From: Chloroflexota bacterium
GTDB lineage: Bacteria; Chloroflexota; Anaerolineae; Anaerolineales; Anaerolineaceae
Assembly: GCA_012517865.1 (NCBI GenBank)
Contig: JAAYUC010000006.1
Location: 62,001 to 126,000, forward strand
Direction of reading: 5' to 3'
DNA length: 64,000 nucleotides
Shown here one piece after another: positions 45,553 to 54,702 of this stretch. Made by a program: the position numbers and the translations under genes. How positions within the stretch are numbered: position 1 is the first letter of the stretch; each line of letters starts with the position of its first letter. A model generated the notes under the pieces. The model made no database searches. It worked only from the letters and a program-made list of their open reading frames with translations, and was not told the origin of the DNA.

Positions 45553-46647
45553 ATGATGAAGAGCACCAGAATTGCACTCAATGAAGCGGCGTTTTCTGAG
45601 AAAGAAAAAACCTTCCTCACTAACGAGGCGTTTACCGTCAGCCTGTTTCGCTATTCGACGCAGGTTTGCGCGGCGCGCCTGAGCAACTCCAAAATCAGTC
45701 TGGTTGTGCTGCCTTTCCAGGGCCAGCAAGTCTGGCGCTTTCGGAGCCCCATCGGCGACCTGACGATGAAGTCGATTTTTGAGGAACCAGAAAACACCAC
45801 CCGCTTTGGGCTCAATTACGGTGCGTTCCTGATTCACTGCGGGCTGACCGCCAACGGCAACCCATCCTCTGAAGACACGCATCCGCTGCACGGTGAACTG
45901 CCAAACTGCCGTTACCAGCAGGCCTGGCTTGAGGTCGGCTCGGATGAACAGGGCGATTACCTGAGCCTGGGCGGGAGCTATACCTACCGCAACAGCCTGG
46001 AATATCATTATGAATTTTCGCCGGAGCTGTGGTTGCGCCCGGATTCCGCTCTGGTGGATATGCGCATTCAGGCGCGCAATTTCCGCCTCAAACCAATGAA
46101 ATACATGTATATGGCCCATATCAACTGGCTGCCCGCCGACGGCGCGCACCTGCTCTGCAGCGCGGACCCCAGGACGACTGAGGTTTTCTCCGACACTTTC
46201 GGGCTGCCCAACAGCGACCAGCAGAAATTCATGGACTACACGGCACGCCTCGGCGCAGACCCAACAATCGCGGATACAATTGATTCATCCAGCCAGTTTT
46301 ACGACCCGGAATTGTGCATGTACCTGCACTGCGTTCCGGATGAACAGGCCTACGCGCATGCCATGCAGGTTTACCCGGATGGGGACGCGGCCTATGTCGG
46401 CTTCCGCACCCGGGAACTGCCAAACGCGGTGCGGTGGTTCGCGCGCACGGGCAGCGAAGACGCGCTCGCGTTCGCCATCCCCAGCACGAACAACCACCTG
46501 GGTTTTGCCCGCAACGACGCCAAAGGCCTGGTTCGGGAAATTGCCGCGCAGAGCTGCCTGGAAATGCATTACCGGTTTGGTTACCTGACTTCTGAGGAAC
46601 GCCGCGGTGTTGAAAATAATATCAATCGGGTTCTCGGCAAAGCTTAA
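45553..46647 (+). CDS. DUF4432 aldose-1-epimerase-like protein
   Basis: The 364-residue beta-rich protein belongs to the galactose-mutarotase superfamily: HPLHGELPNCRYQ holds the conserved His-Gly region, and MYMAHINWL and LHCVPDE lie further on. The DUF4432 group often accompanies sugar-kinase and isomerase genes. It probably interconverts anomers or a related sugar form. AAAAGGA precedes two adjacent ATGs. It lies 45 bases after the lyase. Confidence 0.8.
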   Translation: MMKSTRIALNEAAFSEKEKTFLTNEAFTVSLFRYSTQVCAARLSNSKISLVVLPFQGQQVWRFRSPIGDLTMKSIFEEPENTTRFGLNYGAFLIHCGLTANGNPSSEDTHPLHGELPNCRYQQAWLEVGSDEQGDYLSLGGSYTYRNSLEYHYEFSPELWLRPDSALVDMRIQARNFRLKPMKYMYMAHINWLPADGAHLLCSADPRTTEVFSDTFGLPNSDQQKFMDYTARLGADPTIADTIDSSSQFYDPELCMYLHCVPDEQAYAHAMQVYPDGDAAYVGFRTRELPNAVRWFARTGSEDALAFAIPSTNNHLGFARNDAKGLVREIAAQSCLEMHYRFGYLTSEERRGVENNINRVLGKA

Positions 46648-46679
46648 CGCTGTCCAAAGAGCCACAAAAGGAGTACGAA

Positions 46680-47621
46680 ATGACAAAAAATATCGATGTG
46701 ATTGTTCTGAACAGCCATGGCGTGGGCCAGTTCTGCAACATTAAAAGGCTACCTTTCCTGGGCGAAACCCTGCGCGCCTGGAACTGGCGCGTAGAGGAAG
46801 ACGGCGGAAAAGGCACCACAGTTGCCGTTTCACTCGGCCGGCTGGGTGTGAAAACCGCCTATGTTGGCAAGGTTGGAAAAGACCCGTGGGGAGACCTCGG
46901 CTTTAAGTGGATGGGCGACGCCGGCGTTGATACAACCTATATGTATCAATCCGATGAAGTAGCCACCGGCACAGGCCTGGTGATGATTGACGAGGACGGC
47001 AACAATACCATCGTCGACGGCGACAGCTCGCTGGAGAAGCTGACCGTTAAAGAAATCCGCGCCGCGTTGGAAGACCTGAAAGATGCGAAGTATTTCATCA
47101 CCGGCTTCGCCATGCCGCAGCACCTGGCGCTTACAGCCGCGAAAATGGCGCACGAGATGGGCATCACCACCGTCCTCAATACCAGCCCGCTGCCCCATGA
47201 ACCCATGGGCGATCTGAATTATATTGATTACATCGTGTGCAACGAGGTGGAAGGGCGCGTTCTGGCGGAATTTGAAGAAGGCTCCATGGATTATGAGAAA
47301 ATTGCCCGACGAGTGAGAGAGATTTACCACTGCGGGTCTGTGGCGATGACCCTGGGGGAAGAAGGCTGCCTCGTTCTGCATGAAGATAAGGTCTTCCGCG
47401 TTCCCGCGGTAAAAGTTGATGTTGTTGGAACCGTTGGCGCAGGGGACAGCTTCCTGGCGGCTTTCGTCGCCAACCTGGTCTGGGGCAAATCGGTGGAGGA
47501 AGCCGCCGCCTGGGCAGTCAAGTGTTCCGCGCTCAAGGTCACCCGCGCCGGCACGATACCCGCCTTTCCCTACCTGCACGAGGTTGAAGCTTTTATCGCC
47601 AAACTGGACGAAAACAAGTAA
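46680..47621 (+). CDS. PfkB-family sugar kinase
   Basis: Of 313 residues, EEDGGKGTTVAVSLGRLG is the first ribokinase signature (GG motif), and GTVGAGDSFLAAFVANL the second, with the catalytic Asp in GAGD. Substrate is not predictable; 2-keto-3-deoxygluconate or a hexulose would fit the neighbouring lyase. AAAAGGAG precedes the ATG. It ends the frlA operon; a terminator follows 38 bases downstream. Confidence 0.87.
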   Translation: MTKNIDVIVLNSHGVGQFCNIKRLPFLGETLRAWNWRVEEDGGKGTTVAVSLGRLGVKTAYVGKVGKDPWGDLGFKWMGDAGVDTTYMYQSDEVATGTGLVMIDEDGNNTIVDGDSSLEKLTVKEIRAALEDLKDAKYFITGFAMPQHLALTAAKMAHEMGITTVLNTSPLPHEPMGDLNYIDYIVCNEVEGRVLAEFEEGSMDYEKIARRVREIYHCGSVAMTLGEEGCLVLHEDKVFRVPAVKVDVVGTVGAGDSFLAAFVANLVWGKSVEEAAAWAVKCSALKVTRAGTIPAFPYLHEVEAFIAKLDENK

Positions 47622-47658
47622 AGCGTTTACGCGCCTCCCCCTGGTGTTAAGCCCGTAC

Positions 47659-47688
47659 AGAACCGGTTCTTTGTAACCGGTTCTTTTT
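47659..47688 (+). terminator. Terminator of the frlA operon
   Basis: A 10-bp stem, AGAACCGGTT (47659-47668) with AACCGGTTCT (47675-47684), is followed by TTTT and more T-rich sequence. Confidence 0.88.
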
Positions 47689-48069
47689 AATTTTCTTTCC
47701 GTCCTGAATTTGTCAGGATTACCCGCGGCGGAACAGAGATTTCATCTATGCGAAAGAACACGGCGGCACAGAGAGGCCGTCTTTGCGAGGTAGCGCAGCA
47801 ACCGCGGCAATCTCCCTTTCTGCCTGTGGTTCACCCTCAAGCCGAAAGCGAATCAAAGTATCCTTTCAATATCGTTTCGCGCCTCATAATGGAGCAAAAA
47901 GCTGGAATGGACGCGAACCAGCCATCTCCTTTTTTTGAGAAACACTCTGCCGAGGCCTCTTTCTTATCGCTCAGGCTACTGCCGAATCAGACTCAGGCAG
48001 ACAATTTCAAGCAACCTTGGAGCGGCCTAAGCTCTCAATGATTCCCGAACCGAAACCCAGGCGCCCACC
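47689..48069. other. Intergenic stretch with a dispersed-repeat-like element
   Basis: No gene is supported here; an open frame at 47748-48041 lacks any protein character. The only structure I notice is the element at 47779-47816. Confidence 0.5.
47779..47816. repeat. Degenerate copy of the GTCATTGCGAGG...GCAATCTC intergenic repeat
   Basis: The sequence begins GTCTTTGCGAGG, continues AGCGCAGCAACCG and ends CGGCAATCTCCC. This is the layout of a dispersed intergenic element seen in many bacteria, including Chloroflexota. It is recognised by memory of the pattern only. Confidence 0.5.
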
Positions 48070-49584
48070 TCACAACTCCCGCATCAGGTCTTTGGTGCGC
48101 AGGTAAAGCTCATCGAAAACCTTGCGATAGCGGGCATAAACCGCCTGGTTCTGCGGATTTGGAATATAGACTTCCGCCGGACTGATTTTCTGGCTTAGCT
48201 CAGCGAAGCTGGCGCTGTTGCCAACTGCCACCGCCGCGAGTAAAGCATCCCCAAACGAGGCGCCGATGGTGATTTTGGCGGTCTGAATGACATGGCCGGT
48301 GATGTCGGCGATAATCTGCAGCCAGAGCTTGTTTTTTGTGCCGCCCCCCACTGCCATAATCTTGGTCAGCGGCTGCCCGTGTTCGCTGATGATATCCAGA
48401 TGCTGCGCGATGCTGTATCCAACGCCTTCCAGTGCGGATTTGTACATGTGCGCGCGGGTATGCTGCAGCGTCAGCCCAAAAATAACGCCGCGCGCCTGGG
48501 GGTCATTGATGGGCGTGCGCTCGCCGGCGAAATACGGCAGCGTAATTAAGCCCCCGCTGCCGGCCGGGATGCCCTCAAGCTCATCCAGAATGCTTTCATA
48601 AGCATTTCGGCCGCCTTCTTCCTGCTGGGCGAGCTTATCAAAGAAAACAGTATCGCGGTACCAGCGCGTGAGCGTGCCGGCATTATTGGTCCCTCCGGTA
48701 ATACTGAAAGCGCCGGGCAAAATGAACGTGTCGTGCCATAGGCGCGGGTCTGTCACCAATCGGTCGGAGCAGTAAATCAGGTAGCAGCTGGAGCCCAGCA
48801 TCACCATCATATCCCCGGGAACAAAAATTCCGGTGCTGATGGCTTCCGCGCCGGCGTCATCGGTGCCAGTAATTACCGGCGTGCCTTCCGCCAGGCCGGT
48901 TTCGGCTGCGGCCTGGGAAGTGACCGTTCCGACGATATCCATGGTTCCGCGGCAGTCCGCCAATTGGTCCGGGCGGCAGTACAACTGGCAAAGCTCCTCA
49001 TCAATGCTTCCATCCGGCTTATAACAGGGCGTGAACGTATTAATCAGGAATTTATCAATCACATACCTGCCGGTCAGCTTAGCGGTCAGATAAGAGGTGG
49101 CTGTCAGGAATTTATATGTCTTTTGGTAGACCTCAGGCTCGTTATTTTTTATCCACAAGATTTTCGGGGCGACGTCTGAAGAGCATAGCGGGCGGCCCCA
49201 CAGCGCGTTGACCTTATCCTGGCCGTAGTAAGCGTCCATGAATGCCATCTCGCCCACCGCGCGGGAATCGATGCCGTAGAGGATAGCTTTGCGCAGCGGA
49301 CGGCAGTTCTCATCCACAGGCACACAGTCCGCGCCCAGCGCGCTGGTGCCAACGCAGGCAATCTGGGCCGGGTTGATGCCGCTTTCCGCGATCAGACCGC
49401 GCGTGACGGCGCACAGGTCCTGCCACCATACCGCTTCGGCATCGTGCTCATAAAAATTTGGCTGGGGGTTGTCCAGCCCGTGCCGGACGGCCTTGCTTGC
49501 CACCAGGTTGTAATCCTGGTCAATCAGCACGCCCTTGCTTTCATACGTGCCAATATCCACCCCTAAAAAGTAACGATTGCCCAT
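48070..49584 (-). CDS. FGGY-family sugar kinase, xylulokinase-like
   Basis: From ATG 49584 (AGGAG ten bases upstream) the protein has 504 residues with FLGVDIGTYESKGVLID, TSALGADCVPVD, GTPVITGTDDAGAEAIS, PYFAGERTPINDPQARG and VGGGTKNKLWLQIIADI. These are the XylB-type signatures. The kinase would act on a ketose or polyol released in this pathway. It is the last gene of the long minus operon that begins at 57888 and differs clearly from the LyxK-like kinase at 37701. Confidence 0.87.
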   Translation of the reverse strand: MGNRYFLGVDIGTYESKGVLIDQDYNLVASKAVRHGLDNPQPNFYEHDAEAVWWQDLCAVTRGLIAESGINPAQIACVGTSALGADCVPVDENCRPLRKAILYGIDSRAVGEMAFMDAYYGQDKVNALWGRPLCSSDVAPKILWIKNNEPEVYQKTYKFLTATSYLTAKLTGRYVIDKFLINTFTPCYKPDGSIDEELCQLYCRPDQLADCRGTMDIVGTVTSQAAAETGLAEGTPVITGTDDAGAEAISTGIFVPGDMMVMLGSSCYLIYCSDRLVTDPRLWHDTFILPGAFSITGGTNNAGTLTRWYRDTVFFDKLAQQEEGGRNAYESILDELEGIPAGSGGLITLPYFAGERTPINDPQARGVIFGLTLQHTRAHMYKSALEGVGYSIAQHLDIISEHGQPLTKIMAVGGGTKNKLWLQIIADITGHVIQTAKITIGASFGDALLAAVAVGNSASFAELSQKISPAEVYIPNPQNQAVYARYRKVFDELYLRTKDLMREL

Positions 49585-49644
49585 GAAGGTCACACTCCTG
49601 TTTACCGAATAATTGAATATTCGATGGTATTTTTCTGCGGTTGG

Positions 49645-50073
49645 TTATTCACCCTGCACAGTGATGGTATACGAACGCTGAGAAGGGCCGTCAAACTCCA
49701 TAAAGTAGATTTCCTGCGCTTCGCCTTTCACAATTCTGCCGTCTACCACGGGGAACAGGCAGCTGTAGCCGGTGAGCATCGATTTGAGGTGCCCGCTGGC
49801 ATTGCCGGCCGTGCTGCCGTAGCTGCGCAGGATGCGCGCGTGAGCGTACGGGTGGTCCTCCGGGACAAGCCTTTTAAGGGCGTTATCAATATCGCTCTCC
49901 AGGCATTCCAGAGCTTCATTGACCATGATGCCGGTGGTGGTGTGGCTGCTGATGACCGCCACAAGCCCGTTCCGCACGCCTGATTCCCTGACAGCGGCAA
50001 TCACTTCATCAGTAATCAGGATGAATTGGTTGTATTGGTTGGTGAGCAGCGTATTGCGTTTGTGAAAGAACAT
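49645..50073 (-). CDS. YjbQ/UPF0047 family protein
   Basis: The 142-residue protein has the YjbQ core: SSHTTTGIMVNE, RLVPEDHPY, GNASGHLKSMLTG and a C-terminal IYFMEFDGPSQR. Family members bind metal through His residues and have weak thiamine-phosphate-synthase activity in vitro; the natural role is open. AAGGAGG precedes the ATG, eight bases after the amidohydrolase. Its place inside a sugar operon suggests a metabolic partner rather than thiamine synthesis. Confidence 0.85.
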   Translation of the reverse strand: MFFHKRNTLLTNQYNQFILITDEVIAAVRESGVRNGLVAVISSHTTTGIMVNEALECLESDIDNALKRLVPEDHPYAHARILRSYGSTAGNASGHLKSMLTGYSCLFPVVDGRIVKGEAQEIYFMEFDGPSQRSYTITVQGE

Positions 50074-50081
50074 ACGCCTCC

Positions 50082-50930
50082 TTATCCCAGAAATTCCAGC
50101 GCGTTTTGCCCCAGGACCAGGTCCAGAGTGCCCGCGCGCCAGCCAATATTGCGCAGAGCTTCCACCATCCGGATTTGCTCAAAGCGGGGATTGTTGGACC
50201 CAAACATCACCTGATGGCGCAGGGAGCGGTCAATCCAATACTCGCCCAGGATGCGTTTAAACACATGGTCATAAAATTCCCGCGCGCTATCAAAATACAG
50301 CAGGCTGGTATCCGCGTACATATTTGGGTATTTCAGTAATAGCGCCGCGGTTTCCAGCACCCACGGGAAACCAAAATGCGCCAGGCAAATCCGCAGTTTG
50401 GGATAGCGCGCGGCCACAGGCTCAAACTCCAATGGGTTGGAATAGCGCATGCTCGTATTTGGTTCAAGACTCATGCCGGCGTGGAAAATGATGGGTTTGT
50501 TGTAGCGCAGACAAATGGCATAAATTGGGTCCAGCATGCTGCTGGAGGGAGAGAAATTCTGACGGGATGGGTGCAGCTTGAGCCCGGCCAGTCCCAGGTT
50601 GCCAAAGGCGTGCTCGAGTGCGTCGGCCGCGTCCGGGCGGTAGGGGTCCACCGAAGCAAAGCCAATGAAGCGCCGGGGGTCAAGGTCTGCCAGCTGCCTG
50701 ATTTCTTCATTGCTGACGATAAACTGGTTTTCCTGTGTGGTCAGGTCGAGCGGCAGGAGAGCCAGGCGGTCTATTCCGGCGCACTGCATCTGGTTATGGA
50801 TATGCGCGAGGCTGGTCGCGCCCGCCTTGTACAAACCCAACGCCTGCCGCCGCTGTTCAAGCAGTTCCTCATTCGGGCAGATTGCTTCAAAAAACGCCGG
50901 ATGGGTATGGATGTCAATCACTTCTCCCAT
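50082..50930 (-). CDS. Amidohydrolase-related TIM-barrel protein
   Basis: The 282-residue protein has the Amidohydrolase_2 layout: DIHTH (metal HxH), LAGLKLHP, PIIFHAG and LAHFGFPW (His ligands). At the last metal position the usual GSD/GTD reads FGSNNPR, so Asp is replaced by Asn. It could still be a one-metal hydrolase or decarboxylase, or have lost activity. GGGAG precedes the ATG. It lies between frlC and the yjbQ-like gene. Confidence 0.8.
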   Translation of the reverse strand: MGEVIDIHTHPAFFEAICPNEELLEQRRQALGLYKAGATSLAHIHNQMQCAGIDRLALLPLDLTTQENQFIVSNEEIRQLADLDPRRFIGFASVDPYRPDAADALEHAFGNLGLAGLKLHPSRQNFSPSSSMLDPIYAICLRYNKPIIFHAGMSLEPNTSMRYSNPLEFEPVAARYPKLRICLAHFGFPWVLETAALLLKYPNMYADTSLLYFDSAREFYDHVFKRILGEYWIDRSLRHQVMFGSNNPRFEQIRMVEALRNIGWRAGTLDLVLGQNALEFLG

Positions 50931-50953
50931 GAATTCTCTCCCGCCGCTATTTA

Positions 50954-51772
50954 TCAGCTTAACAACTCGCGCATTCTTTCCATGGCCAGTTCAGAATACA
51001 GGCTCGGTTCGTTCAGGTAGGCCATCACCAATTCAACCGTGCAGAAGTGCTGGTAATTCCTGGCTTCGATGGCGCGCAGCAGCTGGCGCAGCGGGATATT
51101 ACCGTCTCCAGGCATCATATGGGTGTCCGAGCAGCCGTCGCTGTCGATGATGTGCATGTGGCGCAGGCGGTCGCCCAGTTTGTCAAAATAGCTCATGATG
51201 GGCTCGCGGTTGCAGAAGGGGGGACAGATATCGCACATGCCCACCAGACGGGGGGAATTGATGGTATTCAGGACGCGCACCAGGTCATTGCAAGTGACAA
51301 TGACATTGGATTCATATTGGGTCAGCGGCTCAAGCGCGATATCAATTTCAATATCTTCAGCATAGTGCGCCAGTTCGGTAAAGGTGCTGATGACGCGCTC
51401 CCAAATTTCATCGTGGGTGGCTTCGTAGCCGGCATGTGCGGCGGAGAGCAGGACAAATTTACCGCCCATCGCCTTGGCCATGTCCATATTCAGCTTGATG
51501 TATTCGATACTTTCTCGGCGCATGGCTTCCGTGCCAATCATGGGATTGTACGGATATCCGTTGGTTTCCGGGGTATAGCCAATAATTTCCATGTTGTACT
51601 TGTCGCGCAGCGCGAGCAGCTCCTTAAGCTGCCCGGCTTTCAGGTCTGGCGCGTACGCGTGCGGGCGGCCGCCCCAAATTTCAATCCCGTCGTATCCCAG
51701 TCGTTTCGCGTCCGCGAACGCCCGCTCCAGCGGGTAGCGCATATAGCCCATGGTGAACATTCCGATTTTCAT
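50954..51772 (-). CDS. frlC: Fructoselysine 3-epimerase FrlC
   Basis: At 272 residues (ATG 51772, AAAGGAA upstream) this follows E. coli FrlC motif by motif: [66 protein letters not shown] and [15 protein letters not shown]. The metal-binding Glu residues are in LEPL and TVEL. FrlC interconverts fructoselysine and psicoselysine. It is the most FrlC-like of three related barrels in the window. The neighbours (SIS protein upstream, two FrlD-like kinases) support the assignment. Confidence 0.9.
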   Translation of the reverse strand: MKIGMFTMGYMRYPLERAFADAKRLGYDGIEIWGGRPHAYAPDLKAGQLKELLALRDKYNMEIIGYTPETNGYPYNPMIGTEAMRRESIEYIKLNMDMAKAMGGKFVLLSAAHAGYEATHDEIWERVISTFTELAHYAEDIEIDIALEPLTQYESNVIVTCNDLVRVLNTINSPRLVGMCDICPPFCNREPIMSYFDKLGDRLRHMHIIDSDGCSDTHMMPGDGNIPLRQLLRAIEARNYQHFCTVELVMAYLNEPSLYSELAMERMRELLS

Positions 51773-51864
51773 TTTTTGTTTCCTTTTCTTAACCAGATTG
51801 ATTGCAGTGCCTTTCGGCGCTGTTATGTAAATCTCCAGCACATTCACCGGCGCGGAACGCGCCC

Positions 51865-52926
51865 TCACCCGGGGAATTCCTCTTTCTTGGTGTTCACGGT
51901 GCGCGTCAGATGGACAAAATCACCGGGTCGGTATCCAGTCTGTTTGCCCACATTGATGGAAATCAGCTGAATCGGCACAATTTCGGCCAGCGTGCGCCCA
52001 ATGCCACGGTTCCTGGGCAGAACAATGGTTGGCAGCAGGGCCGAGGTTTCGTTGGCAGCCCAAAATACCTTCATCCCCAGGCCGGCCGCTTTAGCAGCCA
52101 GGAATTCGTCCTCTTTACTGGTCTGCTCCTCGCCTTCCAGCGCCAGAAGGGTAAAATCCGGACCCGCCATCTCCACCGCGCCGTGCCAGAATTGCCCGGT
52201 AGTCAACCCTTCCACATACAGTTTTGGGCCCTCCTTGAAACACAGCGCGCCCTCCAAGGCGGTGGCGTAAGAAGCGCCCCGCCCGACAATCGCCAGCTTT
52301 TTGACTTCACCGAGCGCGCTGTCCAGCTCCTGAATGTGCCAATCCAAGTCAGCCAGATAGGTTTCCAGCCCATCGGCGGTAGTGCGCAAATCCTCCATAT
52401 CACCATCGACATCCTTGCCGGCCAGGCTGAAGGCCATCAGCTGGGTGACAGCGAGCGTGCCAAGGTAACTGCGCGTGGCCAGGGTAATATCATTGCCGGT
52501 GTGGATGGGCACAATCAAATCCGCGGCCAGCCCAAGCGGACTATCCGGATAATTGGTGTTCGCCAGGATGAACGGCGATCCAAGCTCCTCGCGCCGGCGC
52601 AGCAGACGCGTCATTTCAATGATTTTGCCCGAATTGGATATCATCCAGAGAAGGGTGCGCGAGTTTATCAATCCGGCCGCGTAGCTGTTCAGCTCGCTGG
52701 CGTCCACCCACACAGCGGGCAGGCCTGCCTGGGCAAGCCGCACCCAGGCCGCGTAGGCGGCAAAAAAGGAAGAGCCCATGCCTGTCAGGATGACGCGGTC
52801 AAATTCCCCCGCCTGCCAGCGGGCCGCGAGCGCGCTCATGGCCTCGGGGTCGTAGCCTCTGATGGCATTGCGCACGCCTTCCGGCTGGGAAAGGATGTCG
52901 GTAATGAAAGGAAAATCTTCGTGCAT
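51865..52926 (-). CDS. SIS-domain protein, FrlB/GlmS-like sugar-phosphate deglycase or isomerase
   Basis: The 353-residue protein has two SIS domains like the isomerase half of Glm[49 protein letters not shown], and [10 protein letters not shown] in the position of the GlmS/FrlB catalytic ExxHGP segment. In the frl pathway FrlB splits fructoselysine 6-phosphate to glucose 6-phosphate and lysine; GfrE/GfrF do the same with glucoselysine. The position directly after regulator and kinase genes fits such a deglycase. Which amino acid is released is unknown. Confidence 0.82.
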   Translation of the reverse strand: MHEDFPFITDILSQPEGVRNAIRGYDPEAMSALAARWQAGEFDRVILTGMGSSFFAAYAAWVRLAQAGLPAVWVDASELNSYAAGLINSRTLLWMISNSGKIIEMTRLLRRREELGSPFILANTNYPDSPLGLAADLIVPIHTGNDITLATRSYLGTLAVTQLMAFSLAGKDVDGDMEDLRTTADGLETYLADLDWHIQELDSALGEVKKLAIVGRGASYATALEGALCFKEGPKLYVEGLTTGQFWHGAVEMAGPDFTLLALEGEEQTSKEDEFLAAKAAGLGMKVFWAANETSALLPTIVLPRNRGIGRTLAEIVPIQLISINVGKQTGYRPGDFVHLTRTVNTKKEEFPG

Positions 52927-52929
52927 TTT

Positions 52930-54702
52930 TTACCTCATGGTTTCCTTTGCTTCGGCCTTTTGCCTCAGCAGCAGCGCGTACGCCGCCCCAATAACGCCGG
53001 AGTAGTATCCCAATTTGGCCGGCACGATGGTCACCTTATCCGCGGGAACCATCAGGTTGTGTTTGCGCATGGTCTCTTCCACATCCGACCTGAGCAGTTC
53101 ATAGCTTTCGATGACGCCTCCGCTCAGCACTACCACTTCCGGCACATATGCGGAGATTAAATTCAATAAACCAAGCGCCAGGTATCCGGCCTCCCGCTGC
53201 ATAATTTCGAGCGCTTTCAGGCTGCCTTTTTCCGCCGCGTTGGCCACCGCTGCGCCGGTCACAATATCGGGCGAGCTGAGGTTTAACTCCTGCAGGAATT
53301 CCGGGTCCTGGCTGGCGATTTTTCTGGCATGGTCCGTCAGGGCATCCCCGCTGGCAAGACTTTCCCAGCAGCCCTGCGCGCCACAGTAGCACTGCGGGCC
53401 GGCAGGGTCTATGATGTGGTGCCCCGCCTCTGGGTGCGCGCCGTCTATCCCGCGATAAATCTGACCGTCCAAAATCAGGGCGGTGCCAATACCAGTGCCG
53501 ACGGTCACCGCCAGCAGACGCCTGGCGCCTTTTCCAGCGCCTTGCCAATACTCGGCCAAAGCGGCAGCGTCCGCGTCGTTTTCAAGCACGCACGGCAGTT
53601 TGAAATGCTCGCTGACCAGTTCGGTGTAGGGAACAAACTGCCAGGCCGGACTGGAATACGGACTGCGGATAGTCCCCTTGAATGGGTCTACCGGACCGGT
53701 AGCTCCAACCCCAATTCCCAGAATCTCCGGCGAACCGTTTTCTTTCAAGAGCGTTTCCACCAGTTCAATGGTGGCGCGCGCGCCGGTATCCTCGCGCCGG
53801 TCAGTTCCCAGCCGGCTGCTGCGGACGTCAACGGCCTCGCCGTCCTGCGTGACCAATCCGGCGCGAACGTTGGTCGCGCCAAGGTCCACGCCCACAAGCA
53901 GCGGCGCGCTGCCGCGGTAACGACTGCCGCTTGGTTTCATGTCGCCTGGCAGGTATTTATTACGGAACGAGGTGGAGAAACTAACCGAGAAGGCTGCTTT
54001 TTCACTGCGGGTGAAAGATTGGTTGTATTCAATCACCTTTCCGGCTTTGTTGCGCGTCACGCACTCAAACATCAAAACCGGGGTTGCGGGGGAAATCTTT
54101 AGCCAGCGCGCGTCTTTCGCGTCCAGCCAATACGCCGTCAGCGTTTGCCAGCCGTGGTCGTAGGTATGGCCATGGAATTCCATAATGTCAAAAAGCGAAA
54201 ACACTTCCAGGTCCATGTATTCCAGGTCAGGGAGCAGCGCTTTGGGAGTGTAGACATCTTCGATGGAGTACGGCTCACCGTTGATGTAATAAAGGCGGCG
54301 CATGTAGAAGATGTCGTCGTCCGGCTCAATTTCAAGAATCTTCGCGTATTTCACACCTGCCGGACGCACAATTTTTGTGAGCATTTTGACCGAAGGTTCG
54401 CCGCCCTGCTCGCGGATTTTCTGCCTGAAACCAGACATCGAGTCAAGCTCGTGCCGGATTCTTTTTCCGACCACGAAGACGCCTTTTCCCTGCACGGGTT
54501 TCAGCTGGCCTTCAAGCGTGAGGGAGTTAATCGCGTTGCGTACTGTCAGGCGGTGGATGCCAAATTCTTCCACCAGCTCGCTCTCCGACGGAATGGCCGT
54601 GCCGGGCGGGTACACGCCTTCTTCTATGCGCGAACGCAAAATATCCCGCAGTTGGATGTACTTGGGGCTCTGATTTTTATCGTTGATTACTTCTTCACCC
54701 AT
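52930..54702 (-). CDS. GntR-UTRA-ROK fusion: regulator joined to a sugar-kinase domain
   Basis: The 590 residues combine three domains. A GntR winged helix (about 12-78, with PSESELVEEFGIHRLTVRNA) is followed by a UTRA effector domain (about 95-240), then a complete ROK kinase domain (269-580). The ROK part has GVDLGATNVRAGLV, the catalytic region ENDADAAALAEYW with Asp376, PEAGHH (Glu425, His428) and the zinc motif CYCGAQGCWE (Cys438, 440, 445). All expected residues are present, so kinase activity is likely. The usual ROK regulators carry a MarR-like helix domain, not GntR-UTRA. The start overlaps the preceding kinase gene by 16 bases, and the frame is continuous with no sign of a sequencing join. 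Confidence 0.88.
   Translation of the reverse strand: MGEEVINDKNQSPKYIQLRDILRSRIEEGVYPPGTAIPSESELVEEFGIHRLTVRNAINSLTLEGQLKPVQGKGVFVVGKRIRHELDSMSGFRQKIREQGGEPSVKMLTKIVRPAGVKYAKILEIEPDDDIFYMRRLYYINGEPYSIEDVYTPKALLPDLEYMDLEVFSLFDIMEFHGHTYDHGWQTLTAYWLDAKDARWLKISPATPVLMFECVTRNKAGKVIEYNQSFTRSEKAAFSVSFSTSFRNKYLPGDMKPSGSRYRGSAPLLVGVDLGATNVRAGLVTQDGEAVDVRSSRLGTDRREDTGARATIELVETLLKENGSPEILGIGVGATGPVDPFKGTIRSPYSSPAWQFVPYTELVSEHFKLPCVLENDADAAALAEYWQGAGKGARRLLAVTVGTGIGTALILDGQIYRGIDGAHPEAGHHIIDPAGPQCYCGAQGCWESLASGDALTDHARKIASQDPEFLQELNLSSPDIVTGAAVANAAEKGSLKALEIMQREAGYLALGLLNLISAYVPEVVVLSGGVIESYELLRSDVEETMRKHNLMVPADKVTIVPAKLGYYSGVIGAAYALLLRQKAEAKETMR

Noticed and set aside
47748..48041. Plus-strand frame of 97 codons
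   Set aside because: It covers a repeat-like element, lacks a ribosome site and has no protein character.
52930..54702. Fusion of regulator and kinase as an artefact of a lost stop codon
   Set aside because: The linker (about 240-268) keeps reading frame and normal composition, the ROK domain has no ribosome site or start of its own, and all key residues on both sides are intact.
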